Assembly (NCBI GenBank): GCA_016713085.1
Contig: JADJPV010000002.1
Location: 124,001-188,000, forward strand
Source of the DNA: Chitinophagaceae bacterium
Lineage (GTDB): Bacteria > Bacteroidota > Bacteroidia > Chitinophagales > Chitinophagaceae
Length of the DNA: 64,000 nt
Direction of reading: 5' to 3'
The notes beneath the pieces are model-generated. The model did not search any database, was not told the DNA's origin, and worked only from the letters and a program-made list of their open reading frames with translations. How positions within the stretch are numbered: the stretch's first letter is position 1; the number at the start of each line of letters is the position of its first letter. Position numbers and translations under genes: made by a program. This document shows, in pieces, positions 39,972 to 49,955 of this stretch.

Positions 39972-40838
39972 ATGACAAATGCTGTAGAAATTGACAGCCT
40001 ATCTAAAGATTACGGCAAAATCCGAGCATTAGATAATATTGTACTCAATGTTTCCGAAGGTTCTATTTATGGCTTGGTTGGGCCAAACGGTTCAGGCAAG
40101 ACTACTCTGATAAAAATACTCGTTGGAACTTTGAAACCAACTAAGGGGCAAGTAAGGGTATTGGGATTAGACCCATTGCAAAACAAGTGGGAACTACGCA
40201 GACAAATCGGTTATATGCCACAGACGCCTGCATTGTACGATGACCTCTCTGCAAAAAAGAATATCATGTTTTTTGGAGAAGCACAAAAAGTTAGCGATTT
40301 AGAAAAAAAGACAGACAACATTTTAGCTTTTGCTGAGTTGACAAACAGGGCGAATGACCTTGTAAGGACTTTTTCTGGAGGAATGAAAAAAAGAGTTTCG
40401 CTATGTTGTGCACTTATTCATCAACCAAAAATTGTTTTTTTGGATGAACCAACGGCTGCTATTGACCCACATTTAAAAATCCAGTCATGGAACCTGTTTC
40501 GCAAGCTTGCTAAATCAGGAGTGACTTTATTTATCAGTACTCACTTAATGGACGAAGCCTTATTATGCGATAGAGTTACTATCCTCGGAAACGGTCAAAT
40601 TATTGCACTTGACACACCTCAGAAAATATTGGAAAGAGGCAAAACAGTGTATAAATTTTCTGAAAATGGGAAAATGAAGCAAGGTGTTATAGACTCAACT
40701 CCCGAAAGTCTTGCGAAAGAATTACAAAAATTGGGATTAAATCAAAATATTACATCCATCTCTTTTCATCCTTCTAACATTGAAAGTATCGTTCTGGATA
40801 TTATTAAGGTAAAAGAAGAATCAGAAACAAAGCAATGA
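39972..40838 (+). CDS. ABC transporter ATP-binding protein
   Basis: 288 residues. Walker A is in LVGPNGSGKTTLIKIL (near residue 40), the signature in FSGGMKKRVSLCCALIHQ, Walker B in IVFLDEPTAAIDP, and the switch histidine in LFISTHLMDEA. The C-terminal 70 residues form an extra domain, as in drug and lipid exporters of the CcmA/YadG type. It overlaps the permease gene by 4 bases. Exporter cargo on the opposite strand to tra genes; substrate unknown. Confidence 0.93.
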   Translation: MTNAVEIDSLSKDYGKIRALDNIVLNVSEGSIYGLVGPNGSGKTTLIKILVGTLKPTKGQVRVLGLDPLQNKWELRRQIGYMPQTPALYDDLSAKKNIMFFGEAQKVSDLEKKTDNILAFAELTNRANDLVRTFSGGMKKRVSLCCALIHQPKIVFLDEPTAAIDPHLKIQSWNLFRKLAKSGVTLFISTHLMDEALLCDRVTILGNGQIIALDTPQKILERGKTVYKFSENGKMKQGVIDSTPESLAKELQKLGLNQNITSISFHPSNIESIVLDIIKVKEESETKQ

Positions 40839-41569
40839 AGACATTCATTATCGCCAAGCGTATAGTAAAGCAATTGCAGGGAGATAAAAAATACCTGGCA
40901 CTTTCCATTATTGCCCCACTCATTATCATATATTTTCTAAAACTTCTCTTTAATGCTTTTCCGCCAAACGTACCGATAACAAACTTTACTATCCCCATCG
41001 GTGCTTTAATTGTCCATTTTTTGAGCTTTCTTTTGTGTGCCATACTTCTTGTGCAGGAAAGAACAAGAGGGACATTAGAGAGAATGCTCATCAGCGGATA
41101 CAGGCGAACATCAATTATCGGGGGTTATACACTGGGGTATATAGGGCTTGCAACAATTCAGGCAGCGGCGGTACTTTTTGAATCACTTTGGCTTTTTAAT
41201 TTAGATTACAGCGGACAGACGATTCTCCTTTTGTTCATTGTTATTTGGCTGCTTGCGGTTGTATCGGTAATGCTTGGAATCTTTGTATCTACATTTGCAC
41301 AAAACGAAGGACATGTTTTCCCTTTTATTCCCCTTATCATTCTCCCTTCCTTTTTTCTGACAGGACTAATTATTGACACAAACACTCTACCGGGGTGGGC
41401 TGCATTTATCGGAAAATGCCTTCCCTTGCATTATGCAGTTAATATAATTCATGAAATCATAAAACCGGAATATTCATTGCATAATACGTATTTGGATTTT
41501 GCAATTCTAATCGGCTATATTTTCCTATTATGGATTCTTGCTTCACTAACACTAAAAGAAACGGAGTGA
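40835..41569 (+). CDS. ABC-2 type transporter permease
   Basis: 244 residues with about six membrane helices (LALSIIAPLIIIYFLKLLF, IPIGALIVHFLSFLLCAILLV, and four later). LVQERTRGTLERMLISGYRRTSIIGGYTLGY is the typical ABC-2 permease coupling region. It forms a two-gene exporter with the ATPase upstream. It ends 105 bases before the convergent methylase-helicase gene. Confidence 0.9.
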   Translation: MKTFIIAKRIVKQLQGDKKYLALSIIAPLIIIYFLKLLFNAFPPNVPITNFTIPIGALIVHFLSFLLCAILLVQERTRGTLERMLISGYRRTSIIGGYTLGYIGLATIQAAAVLFESLWLFNLDYSGQTILLLFIVIWLLAVVSVMLGIFVSTFAQNEGHVFPFIPLIILPSFFLTGLIIDTNTLPGWAAFIGKCLPLHYAVNIIHEIIKPEYSLHNTYLDFAILIGYIFLLWILASLTLKETE

Positions 41570-41674
41570 TATGTGCAAGCCATGTCTATCAGCTTCTTGG
41601 ATGAAACACACCGATATTAAAGGTTTTGTGCAATTGAGGCTGCGGAAATCTGCAGGGCAGTCTGTTCTGCAAAT

Positions 41675-44600
41675 TCAAACTCTCATTCCCTTAGATTTGC
41701 CTTCACCTATTTTCTTTTTTGGCAACAGCGATTTTTCCATCTTCACTATAGGAGCTACTTTCATATCTTCTTTAACAGCCAGCCCAGTATCAGCTGCCAG
41801 TTGGTTCTTTTGAATTTTAATTGTTATCTCCCTCTCCAAATTCGCTACTTCGTTTTTAAGGCCAGCTAACTCAGATTCCTTCTCAAATGGTTTCATCACC
41901 AACTGCTCAAGCATAGGAATATTTCGTCCGAGTTCCGCAATATTTTTTTCATACTTATCCTTTAGTGCATCTACCCGGTCAATACAATTTAGAAAATGCC
42001 GGGCCGCCAGTTTAGGGTTGTCAGTGTTTAGATGCCCTTGGTTCCAGGTGTATTTTATACCGGTGGCTTTGCTTTCAGCATAGAAAGTATTCTGATAGCG
42101 GTATTCAAACAGGCTGTTGTTTTCATAAGTTTCTTTCTGACGGCGTATCATGCAATCAAAGCCATATAGACTGCCAATTTTAATACTATCATCTTCACCA
42201 GGCTTAGGTTTCCAGTTAAGTGATAGTTGGATAAGATAAATGCCGATAGCTTCTGGTGTTGCGGCCGGACAATCTTTTATTTGCACAGGGTTTGCTTTTG
42301 TTCCATCTTTTTCAAATGTCAATACCTTTTTATATGCCGCTTCATCGGTTTTTAATTTATCTAAAGTTTGTATTGTCGTTTCTTTATCTCTTTGCATATT
42401 TTCCAACTGAAACCTTGACCTGATTACTTCTTTATGATGTGCATTGCGAAGGCTTTCTAAAATAGCTATCTTCTTTTCCATCTTTGATTTCTCCAACAAT
42501 GTTGTATCACCGGAAAGGATAGCGATGTATTCTGAAAAGTTCATGCCGCTTTTTTCATCAATGCTGCCTTCATCAATCGTTCTTACATTGAGTTCACAAT
42601 TCTTCATCTGGCTGATAAAGGTTTGTTTATTCTTCAGCAAGTTAAATTTGTAATTGTCTAATGATTGCTCAACTGCATAAATGAAATTCTGTACTTGATT
42701 ATTATAGCTTTCTTTTGCCAGTTTATTGCCCTGCCTGGCACCACGGCCATTGCGTTGTTCCAGTTCTGATGGTTTCCAGGGGATATCCAAATGATGCATG
42801 GCCACCACTTTTGACTGTACATTCAAACCGGTACCTGCCTTTTCTGTGCTGCCCAGCAAAATCCTTATTTCCCCATTATTCATTTTTCGAAACAGTTCCG
42901 GTTTTTGCCGGTCTGTCCAGTCGTGAATGAAGGTGATTTTGTTAGAGGGAATATCAAAATCTGTAACCAGTTTCTCTTTTAACGCATCATAAATATTAAA
43001 CTCATTAGGTTTCGGTGTACCAATATCACAGAACACAATTTGTGTTCCTCTCTTGTCTGCGCTGTCACTGTATATTTCATTTATCTTTCTTGCACATACA
43101 TTTACTTTATGATTTGGATGGTCTTCATAAAGAGAAGAATTTATCAACCGCATATCTGCCGCCATTTTTTTGGCATAGTTGGTTGCAATGAGCATACGGC
43201 CTTTATCTTCTTCATCGGTTAGTGGCGGCCTGCCAATTAAAGAACCATCACCAGTTTTAGCGAACTGCATTAGTTTCTTGATAAATTCCTGCTGGTCGGG
43301 TGTAGGCGGAATATTGACTAACTGTTCAGCTAATTCAGGCTTATCTAAATTAATATGCTTAGCAGTTTTATAATCAGTAATCTCATTATAAAATAAAGCC
43401 AGTTCCGGCACTTTTATAAAATGCCGGAAACGTTCTTTCGCAATTATTTCATTGGTAACTGAAAACTCAAAGTCAACTGTTTTCTTGGCAAAGACCGCAG
43501 CCCAGCCATCAAAGTTTTCAATACGCTGCCGTTCCATTTCATTTGGCCGCAGGTATTTAAACAGCAGGTACATTTCTGTAAGGCTGTTGCTGATAGGTGT
43601 ACCAGATAAAAACGTTACACATAAATCACTTTTGTATTTATCCTGCAACGTTCTCACTGCAAATAGCATATTGAGTGCTTTCTGGCTTCCCTGCTGGTTA
43701 CCCAATCCGGCTACACGGTCATGCCTTGTGGTAAAAGTGAGGTTCTTAAATTTATGCGCTTCATCCACAAACAAATGGTCAATGCCTAACTCTTTAAAGT
43801 TTATACCGGCATCTTTCTTTTCATCAATGGCCTTTCTTAGCTCTTGCAGTTTTACTCCCAGGTTTGTTTTGCGTATCTCTAAACCTTTCAGCATACGCCG
43901 GGAGATTTCGCCGCCCATATCTTTCAGCGTATATAAATCTCTTTCTATGTTATCCAACTCTGCCTGGAATATCTGTTGTTGTATCTCCGGGCTTTGCGGA
44001 ATTTTTCCAAACTGGTCATGCGTTAGAATAATACAATCCCAGTTATTGTTTTTAATTTCATGAAATAACCGCAACCGTTTAGCCGGAGTAAAATCATTTT
44101 CTCCCGGCACCAATATTCTTGCGTTGGGATAAGCTTTACGGTATGTTTCAGCAATTTGATTCACATTTGCCTTTAAAGCAAGTATCATTGGTTTATTAGC
44201 AATACCCAATCGCTTCATTTCATAAGAAGCCACCACCATAGTAAGCGTTTTACCCAATCCTACTTCATGGTCAATCAAAGCACCACGATTTTGCATGATA
44301 CGCCAAACTGAATTCTTTTGTGAGCTGTATAAATCATCTATTCCCAATCTCCTTTTATCCAGACCTGGAAACTGCATATGGCTTCCATCATATTCTCTCA
44401 GCACATAGCAATTAAAAGTATCGTTGTAAAGATTTACCAGTTCAGTCTTTTCTGCTTCAGGTAGTTCTTTCAGCCATTCTACAAAACTATTTCTGATGGC
44501 TTCTACTTTTTGGTGTCCCAATTGAATAGCATCATTATCCGGCACCCGGATGGTTTTATCTCCCAAATCAACTTCATATGAAAAGAAGGGAGTTGTATTT

Positions 44601-47164
44601 TCCAAAGCATGTTCCAACAGTTTATCGCCAAACATCCGCCTGCCATCTTTTGGCTGCACAGAATATTCCTGGTCAATCTTTGCATTGCTGGATGATACCT
44701 TTACTTTAAATGTATCAACAGAAGCGAAATATGAAACTTCAGCATTCACTTCAAAAAGATGGGATGCGAAACGATTGTAGTACTCTAATGGAATCCACCG
44801 TTCTCCCAAATTAAAATCCAATAATTCAAAAGGTATTTTCTCAGGTTGTACTTTCTCCAAAGCTTGAAGGCTACGTAGTAATTGAGCATTGTCTGGATTT
44901 TTATCTGCAACCTCAGCAGCTATTCGCCATCTGCTAACCACATTGCCGCTCAATAGTTGGTCGGCAGTTTCCCAATTTAATGTTGCTGGATTTAGGTAGA
45001 TATGATTGCCTAATGTCGTTATTGCTTCTTCTTCGGTAGAGTCGGTAGCGACGGCAATAAATTCGATATCAACCTTGCCTTTATCATTCAGGCTTTTTGC
45101 CAATGCTTCCAGTGTATTGGATGTATGAAAGGCTTCCTGCTTTTGCACCAATGATTGTGTAAGGATATCTGCTTTTACAAATTGTTCGCCTTCCTTTCTT
45201 TCTAACGATGCAAGTATGGTTAAACCAAATGCTTCATCCTTTAATATTCGTTGCTTATTAGTATTAGAATTTAGTAACCCATATCCCCTTGTTAATGCAT
45301 CATAAGATTCATTCAATTCTTTTCTTAGTTCGGGGAAGTCAATCTTTTCAGTGAGTTCTTTATCTGCCAACAACAAATACCAGTCTCTTACCAGTGTATA
45401 TTGCTGATAAAACGCTAAATCCTTTTTATCGTAAATGCTTGGGAGAAAAACAGGTTTATCTTTTTCACCAGTGAGAAATGAAACAAAGCCCACCCGGTTA
45501 TTGTGTACAATTAAAGTAGCTTCTTTGTGATAAGGGTTGACATCTTTTAATATGTCATCTTCTTCAGTTCCTAAAGAAATATGAAAGACCGCTTCACCTT
45601 CATTATAAAATTCATGGCCGTACTGTTTTAATAAATTTGGAAGCCCTTTCAATTCGCTTTGAAAAGCAGCCGCATTCATCCAGTTAGCACCAAATTGTAT
45701 TTCATTGAAGTTTGAGTAAAGCTTATATGCATATTGTTTGAAGGCAATAGATTTTGCGGTGACCATAACAATGCCTTCATGCTCTGGGTTATCCCTGGTT
45801 TTAATGATATTAAGGAGTCTTGCAGTCTTCTTATCCACCACAGTTGCATCCAGTGGATTTATATAAGCCATTGCCCTGTTAATATTAACCGCAGGAGCAA
45901 CATCAAACAAACCCAATTGCACAGAGTTGTTATCGGGGATATTTTCGGGAACAGGTAAATAGGTAAGCTGTTTGCCTACTGGCTTTAATTGCACCGCTAT
46001 TTCTTGTTCAAAAGCTTTTTGATTGAACCTCTTTCTTAAACCTTCTTCAATAGTGGCTGACAGTTTACTTTGAATACTATCTATATCTCCTTTTTGCCAG
46101 ATAGTTTCCGTAGCTCTGCCGTATTGATTCTTTCCCGGCCTTATTTCGTTAGCCGATATTATTTCAGGATGCAGAATGATGTACCGGTTTACATGATATT
46201 CGCCAAATTCATTCTGCTGTTTAGTTGTCTCAATCAAATGTTGCTCATGGGTAGTAATATCTTTTTTACCGGATTGCTTTTGTACAATCAACAAATGTGA
46301 GGGTGCTTCTGTATTGCCCGTATCTTTCATCAGGTTGTCAGGCAACACCGAAAGACTTATAAAGTTTGAGTTATGAAAGAGATACTCTCTGGCTTCCTTA
46401 TTAGATGGGCTATTCGTGAAGGCATCTGTAGTTATATAAGCCAGCAAGCCGCCTTCCTTTATTTTATCAAGCCCCTTTGCGAAAAAGTAATTATGAATTT
46501 TGCCCGAAATATTTTCATCAGTGTATTGTTCATCCAGCACTTTAAAATTTCCAAATGGGATATTGCTTACAATTAAATCGTTTTTGCCATTTTCGTCATT
46601 ACTTGTGTTTTCAAATCCCGTCACCTGCACAGAAACAGGAACGGGTATCGAACTCCTGAGTGCAGTCAATACCCGTCCCGAAAGAATGTCTTTTTCAACA
46701 GCTGTAATGTTTTGTAAAGATGGAAAAGTGTTTACAGCCTCAGCAATAAAGACCCCGGCTCCGCTGCTGGGTTCATATAAACTCTTTGGTTCAATGCCCT
46801 GGCTCTTTAATTCTGCAAACAATACTTTGGGAATAATATCCGGTGTATAGAATGCAGTAAGGATGCTGTTACGTAATGAATCAATTGTTTCTTTATACTC
46901 CTTTTCAGTGAGATGCTGTTGCAGCAAATTGTGCAATTGAATAACGTCGTCATATAATGCCAGGTCAGCTTTAGATGCATTAAATTTAATCCATTCTCTT
47001 TTTGGTGCATTAGGGAATAAGATGGCTTTCAATCCCCCAAAACCTGAATATTGCCGCAAGGATTGCACCTGTTTATCAGAAAGCTTTTGCTGCTGATTGT
47101 ATTCAAGTGCAATCCTGATTGCAGCAATATTATCATTCAGCTTTTGTTGGCTGTTGTAACCCAT
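41675..47164 (-). CDS. Giant DNA methylase-SNF2-type helicase fusion of Bacteroidetes ICEs
   Basis: 1,829 residues. The N-terminal third is an N6-adenine methylase-like domain with LYEPSSGAGVFIAEAV (SAM-binding) and DLIVSNIPFGNF (catalytic NPPF-like, here NIPF) near residues 200-210. The helicase part has DHEVGLGKTLTMV (Walker A, near 970), HLFVDEAHKFKNL (DEAH box, near 1130), TFLSGTPISNSLTEMY, and SELEQRNGRGARQGN (motif VI, near 1470). The C-terminus is coiled-coil and lysine-rich. Such proteins are a fixture of CTnDOT-like elements and probably mark or protect incoming DNA; activity is inferred. Intact and very long, without any indel. Confidence 0.88.
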   Translation of the reverse strand: MGYNSQQKLNDNIAAIRIALEYNQQQKLSDKQVQSLRQYSGFGGLKAILFPNAPKREWIKFNASKADLALYDDVIQLHNLLQQHLTEKEYKETIDSLRNSILTAFYTPDIIPKVLFAELKSQGIEPKSLYEPSSGAGVFIAEAVNTFPSLQNITAVEKDILSGRVLTALRSSIPVPVSVQVTGFENTSNDENGKNDLIVSNIPFGNFKVLDEQYTDENISGKIHNYFFAKGLDKIKEGGLLAYITTDAFTNSPSNKEAREYLFHNSNFISLSVLPDNLMKDTGNTEAPSHLLIVQKQSGKKDITTHEQHLIETTKQQNEFGEYHVNRYIILHPEIISANEIRPGKNQYGRATETIWQKGDIDSIQSKLSATIEEGLRKRFNQKAFEQEIAVQLKPVGKQLTYLPVPENIPDNNSVQLGLFDVAPAVNINRAMAYINPLDATVVDKKTARLLNIIKTRDNPEHEGIVMVTAKSIAFKQYAYKLYSNFNEIQFGANWMNAAAFQSELKGLPNLLKQYGHEFYNEGEAVFHISLGTEEDDILKDVNPYHKEATLIVHNNRVGFVSFLTGEKDKPVFLPSIYDKKDLAFYQQYTLVRDWYLLLADKELTEKIDFPELRKELNESYDALTRGYGLLNSNTNKQRILKDEAFGLTILASLERKEGEQFVKADILTQSLVQKQEAFHTSNTLEALAKSLNDKGKVDIEFIAVATDSTEEEAITTLGNHIYLNPATLNWETADQLLSGNVVSRWRIAAEVADKNPDNAQLLRSLQALEKVQPEKIPFELLDFNLGERWIPLEYYNRFASHLFEVNAEVSYFASVDTFKVKVSSSNAKIDQEYSVQPKDGRRMFGDKLLEHALENTTPFFSYEVDLGDKTIRVPDNDAIQLGHQKVEAIRNSFVEWLKELPEAEKTELVNLYNDTFNCYVLREYDGSHMQFPGLDKRRLGIDDLYSSQKNSVWRIMQNRGALIDHEVGLGKTLTMVVASYEMKRLGIANKPMILALKANVNQIAETYRKAYPNARILVPGENDFTPAKRLRLFHEIKNNNWDCIILTHDQFGKIPQSPEIQQQIFQAELDNIERDLYTLKDMGGEISRRMLKGLEIRKTNLGVKLQELRKAIDEKKDAGINFKELGIDHLFVDEAHKFKNLTFTTRHDRVAGLGNQQGSQKALNMLFAVRTLQDKYKSDLCVTFLSGTPISNSLTEMYLLFKYLRPNEMERQRIENFDGWAAVFAKKTVDFEFSVTNEIIAKERFRHFIKVPELALFYNEITDYKTAKHINLDKPELAEQLVNIPPTPDQQEFIKKLMQFAKTGDGSLIGRPPLTDEEDKGRMLIATNYAKKMAADMRLINSSLYEDHPNHKVNVCARKINEIYSDSADKRGTQIVFCDIGTPKPNEFNIYDALKEKLVTDFDIPSNKITFIHDWTDRQKPELFRKMNNGEIRILLGSTEKAGTGLNVQSKVVAMHHLDIPWKPSELEQRNGRGARQGNKLAKESYNNQVQNFIYAVEQSLDNYKFNLLKNKQTFISQMKNCELNVRTIDEGSIDEKSGMNFSEYIAILSGDTTLLEKSKMEKKIAILESLRNAHHKEVIRSRFQLENMQRDKETTIQTLDKLKTDEAAYKKVLTFEKDGTKANPVQIKDCPAATPEAIGIYLIQLSLNWKPKPGEDDSIKIGSLYGFDCMIRRQKETYENNSLFEYRYQNTFYAESKATGIKYTWNQGHLNTDNPKLAARHFLNCIDRVDALKDKYEKNIAELGRNIPMLEQLVMKPFEKESELAGLKNEVANLEREITIKIQKNQLAADTGLAVKEDMKVAPIVKMEKSLLPKKKIGEGKSKGMRV

Positions 47165-47618
47165 TGCTCACTTTTTCATTCTCACTGTTACTTTGCAGGT
47201 ACTCGCTAATCATTCCGGTAATAGCATAATGTATAAACTGGTTATCCTCGTTTTCTTCAGAGAAGTTTAAATCAGTAAATACCGGCTCGCAATATCCAAT
47301 CATATTGATGACTTCATGCTGAAGCAACCCAGAATTAAGAAGTGAGGTATAGTTGATTTCAAATTCCTGTTCCAGCAGATTAAGTATATAATTATAGCGG
47401 GAAGGCCGTAACTCTACTGTTGCTTCTAGTATGCATTTTTCAATTATAATATACTCAGGCTGCCTGTCGGTTTCCTTCTGTTCAAACAGGGTCTTAACAC
47501 TATCTGCTTTTTCATACAACCAAACCCTTAGTTTATCCTCTGCTTCTAACTCAAAAAGCAAATCGGGGTTATTGTCCCGTATATATTCTAATAATTTACT
47601 TACAATGACTTCCTGCAT
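47133..47618 (-). CDS. DUF1896-family protein
   Basis: 161 residues. The ATG at 47618 gives MQEVIVSKLLEYIRDNNPDLLFELE, the family start; an upstream in-frame ATG would run into traE. ILEATVELRPSRYNYILNLLEQEFEINYTSLLNSGLLQHEVINMI is the conserved DUF1896 core. It precedes the methylase-helicase gene and overlaps it by 32 bases, a pairing repeated in many Bacteroidetes elements. Function unknown. Confidence 0.82.
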   Translation of the reverse strand: MQEVIVSKLLEYIRDNNPDLLFELEAEDKLRVWLYEKADSVKTLFEQKETDRQPEYIIIEKCILEATVELRPSRYNYILNLLEQEFEINYTSLLNSGLLQHEVINMIGYCEPVFTDLNFSEENEDNQFIHYAITGMISEYLQSNSENEKVSNGLQQPTKAE

Positions 47619-47629
47619 AACAGAAAAAT

Positions 47630-47971
47630 TTAAACGCCAAAGAATGACCGGATAACGGTTGCCACAATCACCAGGAACACACAACTCCCAAACCATGCAG
47701 CCGCTACTTTTCCTGTATCATGGTCGCCGCTGTTCCATTTTTGATAAACTTTCACTGCTCCTATCAGGCCAACAATTGCACCAACGGCATACATCAGGTT
47801 GGTACCGGCAGCAAAGTAGCTTCTCACTTTGGTATTGGCTTCATTAATACCTGCGTTGCCATCTTGTGCGGCGGCAACTATATTAAGAAGCATTGCTAGA
47901 GAAGTTGCTGCAATAGAAAGCAAAGACTTCTTTACTTGATTTTCTTTTCTTACACTTTTCATACTCGCCAT
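47630..47971 (-). CDS. traE: Conjugative transposon protein TraE (DUF4134)
   Basis: 113 residues. A signal peptide (about residues 14-35), then NTKVRSYFAAGTNLMYAVGAIVGLIGAVKVYQKWNSGDHDTGKVAAAWFGSCVFLVIVATVIRSFFG: two hydrophobic helices, as in VirB2-like pilins. The GAVKVYQKWNSGDHD stretch is the family signature. It starts the tra gene series but is separated from traF by the DUF1896 gene, methylase-helicase and ABC genes. Confidence 0.92.
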   Translation of the reverse strand: MASMKSVRKENQVKKSLLSIAATSLAMLLNIVAAAQDGNAGINEANTKVRSYFAAGTNLMYAVGAIVGLIGAVKVYQKWNSGDHDTGKVAAAWFGSCVFLVIVATVIRSFFGV

Positions 47972-47985
47972 TTATTTTTAATTAA

Positions 47986-48061
47986 CGAAAAAAAAGAAAA
48001 ATGCTTCGATGTGCTAACCCATCCCACATAATCATAACTGCCAAAGCAACAACGAAGCATT
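47986..48061 (-). terminator. Terminator ahead of traE
   Basis: On the minus strand AATGCTTCG / CGAAGCATT with a 44-base loop, followed by TTTTCTTTTTTTT. It follows the stop of the 154-aa gene, so traE must have its own promoter or escape termination. Confidence 0.65.
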
Positions 48062-48072
48062 AGTTTTTCAAA

Positions 48073-48537
48073 TCATTCCCATAGCGTTCTTAAATCGCTT
48101 AACGAGAGCACCCCGGGATATTTATTATTTACTTCCTTGAAAACAATTTGCACCAACTCATCCTTGCAACCTGCACCGTTTAGTACAGGGTATTTTGCTG
48201 CGATTACTACCAGGGAATGCAATAATTCTGGTTGGTGAGCATTGGGCCTCGCCTCCTGAATGTATGCCTGCACTTCGCCAACGAAAGACTGCATAACTGG
48301 AGATATATCTGTAGCTGCGGCAGATTTTGGCACATAGTCGTCGGGATTTTCTACAGACTTGAAATGCTGAGTAGCATCAGTAACAGGAATTAAAACCTTC
48401 TCATCCTCTACTTTCCTAATACCTATAAGGCTTAATATTTCCCAGCGATAATATTTAAACCCAATGAAACAATAATAAAAAAGCAAGACCACACATACGA
48501 AAGCGACATATTGGCTCCATGAAATTGTACTTAGCAT
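48073..48537 (-). CDS. ICE membrane protein of unknown function
   Basis: 154 residues. One N-terminal hydrophobic helix (WSQYVAFVCVVLLFYYCFIGF) and a soluble C-terminal domain with ARPNAHQPELLHSLVVIAAKYPVLNGAGCKDELVQIVFKEVNNKY. Small anchored proteins of this build are commonly found directly upstream of traE in Bacteroidetes ICEs. No functional motif seen. Confidence 0.6.
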   Translation of the reverse strand: MLSTISWSQYVAFVCVVLLFYYCFIGFKYYRWEILSLIGIRKVEDEKVLIPVTDATQHFKSVENPDDYVPKSAAATDISPVMQSFVGEVQAYIQEARPNAHQPELLHSLVVIAAKYPVLNGAGCKDELVQIVFKEVNNKYPGVLSLSDLRTLWE

Positions 48538-48634
48538 AGCGATTAATTATTGAGTTATAGAATGTCTGCCGCAAATATCTATCCACGCTGAAATTATTCT
48601 GGGTAAGTACGGTAGGGCTACTGGAATGTCATAT

Positions 48635-49843
48635 TCATAGCTTTCCTAAAAGCCCAATCCACTTCTGCATTATTTCTTTCATCATGTTTAATGTGGCTTT
48701 ATCAGGAGCATGATACTTTGTTTCCAAACTACCAAATGAAATATCATCTTTTTGAAGAGTCGTGAATAATTTAGAAACTGTTTTAAGCATTGGCGCAACT
48801 GTACGATTGATTATAATTTTGTCAACCACCAATACTCTGACTAGCACTGCCAGCTTAGCAACAGACAAGGATGTTTGTATTTTTAACTCCCGGTCTATCA
48901 ATAAGTCTTTATCTGCAATCTTTTTATTCTTTTGTTGTACTTGTTTTATTTCATCTGTTATCCAATCTTCAATTTGCTTTTTCAGGGATAGCTTTCTATG
49001 GTCGAAACAAGTTGTTGATTTTACTTTTAATTGAGAAACCAGATTGTGCTGATGTTGAAGAAGTGAAATGCAAGCTGAATCTGATTCAGTATTTTCTGCC
49101 TGTGCTTTTATCAAATCAATTTCATACTCAACAAAACATACCGAATTGAAATTGTTGTAATAAAGCATGTCTCTGATAACCTTTTCAGTGACGGAGGCGG
49201 ACCCGGCTTCAATCTCCTGAATAAGGTTTTGCAGATAAACCAGTTGTCTGTAAGTAACACAATTCTCCTGTAAAATACAATGCTCTGTCACTGCCTGATG
49301 AAATACCTTTAGAAGGTTGCTGTTATTATGTTTTAACATCAGGTAATCAATCTTTATCTTTATGCACTCCGATATTTCCCTGAATCGAAACTTCGTAATC
49401 CTGCTGTCAAAATCATAATATTCATAAAAGAAATTTTGTATAAAAGCAAGGGTTGTTTCAATTGGCCTACAAACAATGCTGTGGTTTTCCATCTTACAAA
49501 AAATTTCATCGCTGATATTTCGCAATAATGCCTGAACTAATTTTGTATATTGCTCCTTATCAAAAACGAAAGAATTGACGATGAATTCTTCCATCAGCAG
49601 TGAGGGTATATATTCCACATCTGTTTGAAGGCTATTGAGTAAATCACTTTCCAATAACTCAGGAAAAAACTGGCCATTCCAGACCTTATTATCCATCCCA
49701 TTGCTAAGTATAAAATACCATTTACCGAGTGCCTGTTGAACAGATAATTTCGGGCCCGAAAATGACTGTTCATTCTGAAGAAGCAGTGATTGGCTGATGC
49801 CAGAACCCTTTGCAATCCCGTTTGCCTTTACTACACTTTTCAT
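48635..49843 (-). CDS. 402-residue ICE protein, possibly RteC-like
   Basis: Soluble, 402 residues. The C-terminal part, LSVAKLAVLVRVLVVDKIIINRTVAPMLKTVSKLFTT followed by ISFGSLETKYHAPDKATLNMMKEIMQKWIGLL, looks helical and DNA-binding-like and is a pattern I associate with regulatory proteins (RteC-like) in Bacteroidetes mobile elements, though I cannot prove membership. It reads opposite to the mobilisation arm and lies behind a direct-repeat operator (49900-49933). A control role over tra expression is inferred. Confidence 0.5.
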   Translation of the reverse strand: MKSVVKANGIAKGSGISQSLLLQNEQSFSGPKLSVQQALGKWYFILSNGMDNKVWNGQFFPELLESDLLNSLQTDVEYIPSLLMEEFIVNSFVFDKEQYTKLVQALLRNISDEIFCKMENHSIVCRPIETTLAFIQNFFYEYYDFDSRITKFRFREISECIKIKIDYLMLKHNNSNLLKVFHQAVTEHCILQENCVTYRQLVYLQNLIQEIEAGSASVTEKVIRDMLYYNNFNSVCFVEYEIDLIKAQAENTESDSACISLLQHQHNLVSQLKVKSTTCFDHRKLSLKKQIEDWITDEIKQVQQKNKKIADKDLLIDRELKIQTSLSVAKLAVLVRVLVVDKIIINRTVAPMLKTVSKLFTTLQKDDISFGSLETKYHAPDKATLNMMKEIMQKWIGLLGKL

Positions 49844-49899
49844 AACACCATTTTGTGTAGTTATGTTGCAAACCGCAAACCAATAACATTACGTTAAGT

Positions 49900-49933
49900 A
49901 GCGTATTTTAATAAGTAATTCAGCGTATTTTAA
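49900..49933. promoter_or_regulatory. Tandem direct repeats, candidate operator
   Basis: AGCGTATTTTAA occurs at 49900-49911 and 49922-49933, exactly 22 bases apart (two helical turns), 57 bases upstream of the 402-residue gene. Spacing by whole turns fits cooperative binding of a regulator. Confidence 0.5.
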
Positions 49934-49955
49934 GCTAAAAAGGCAGTGGATTCGG

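Noticed and set aside
41571..41813. Plus-strand open frame after the ABC permease
   Set aside because: Runs into the methylase-helicase gene on the other strand and has no family resemblance.
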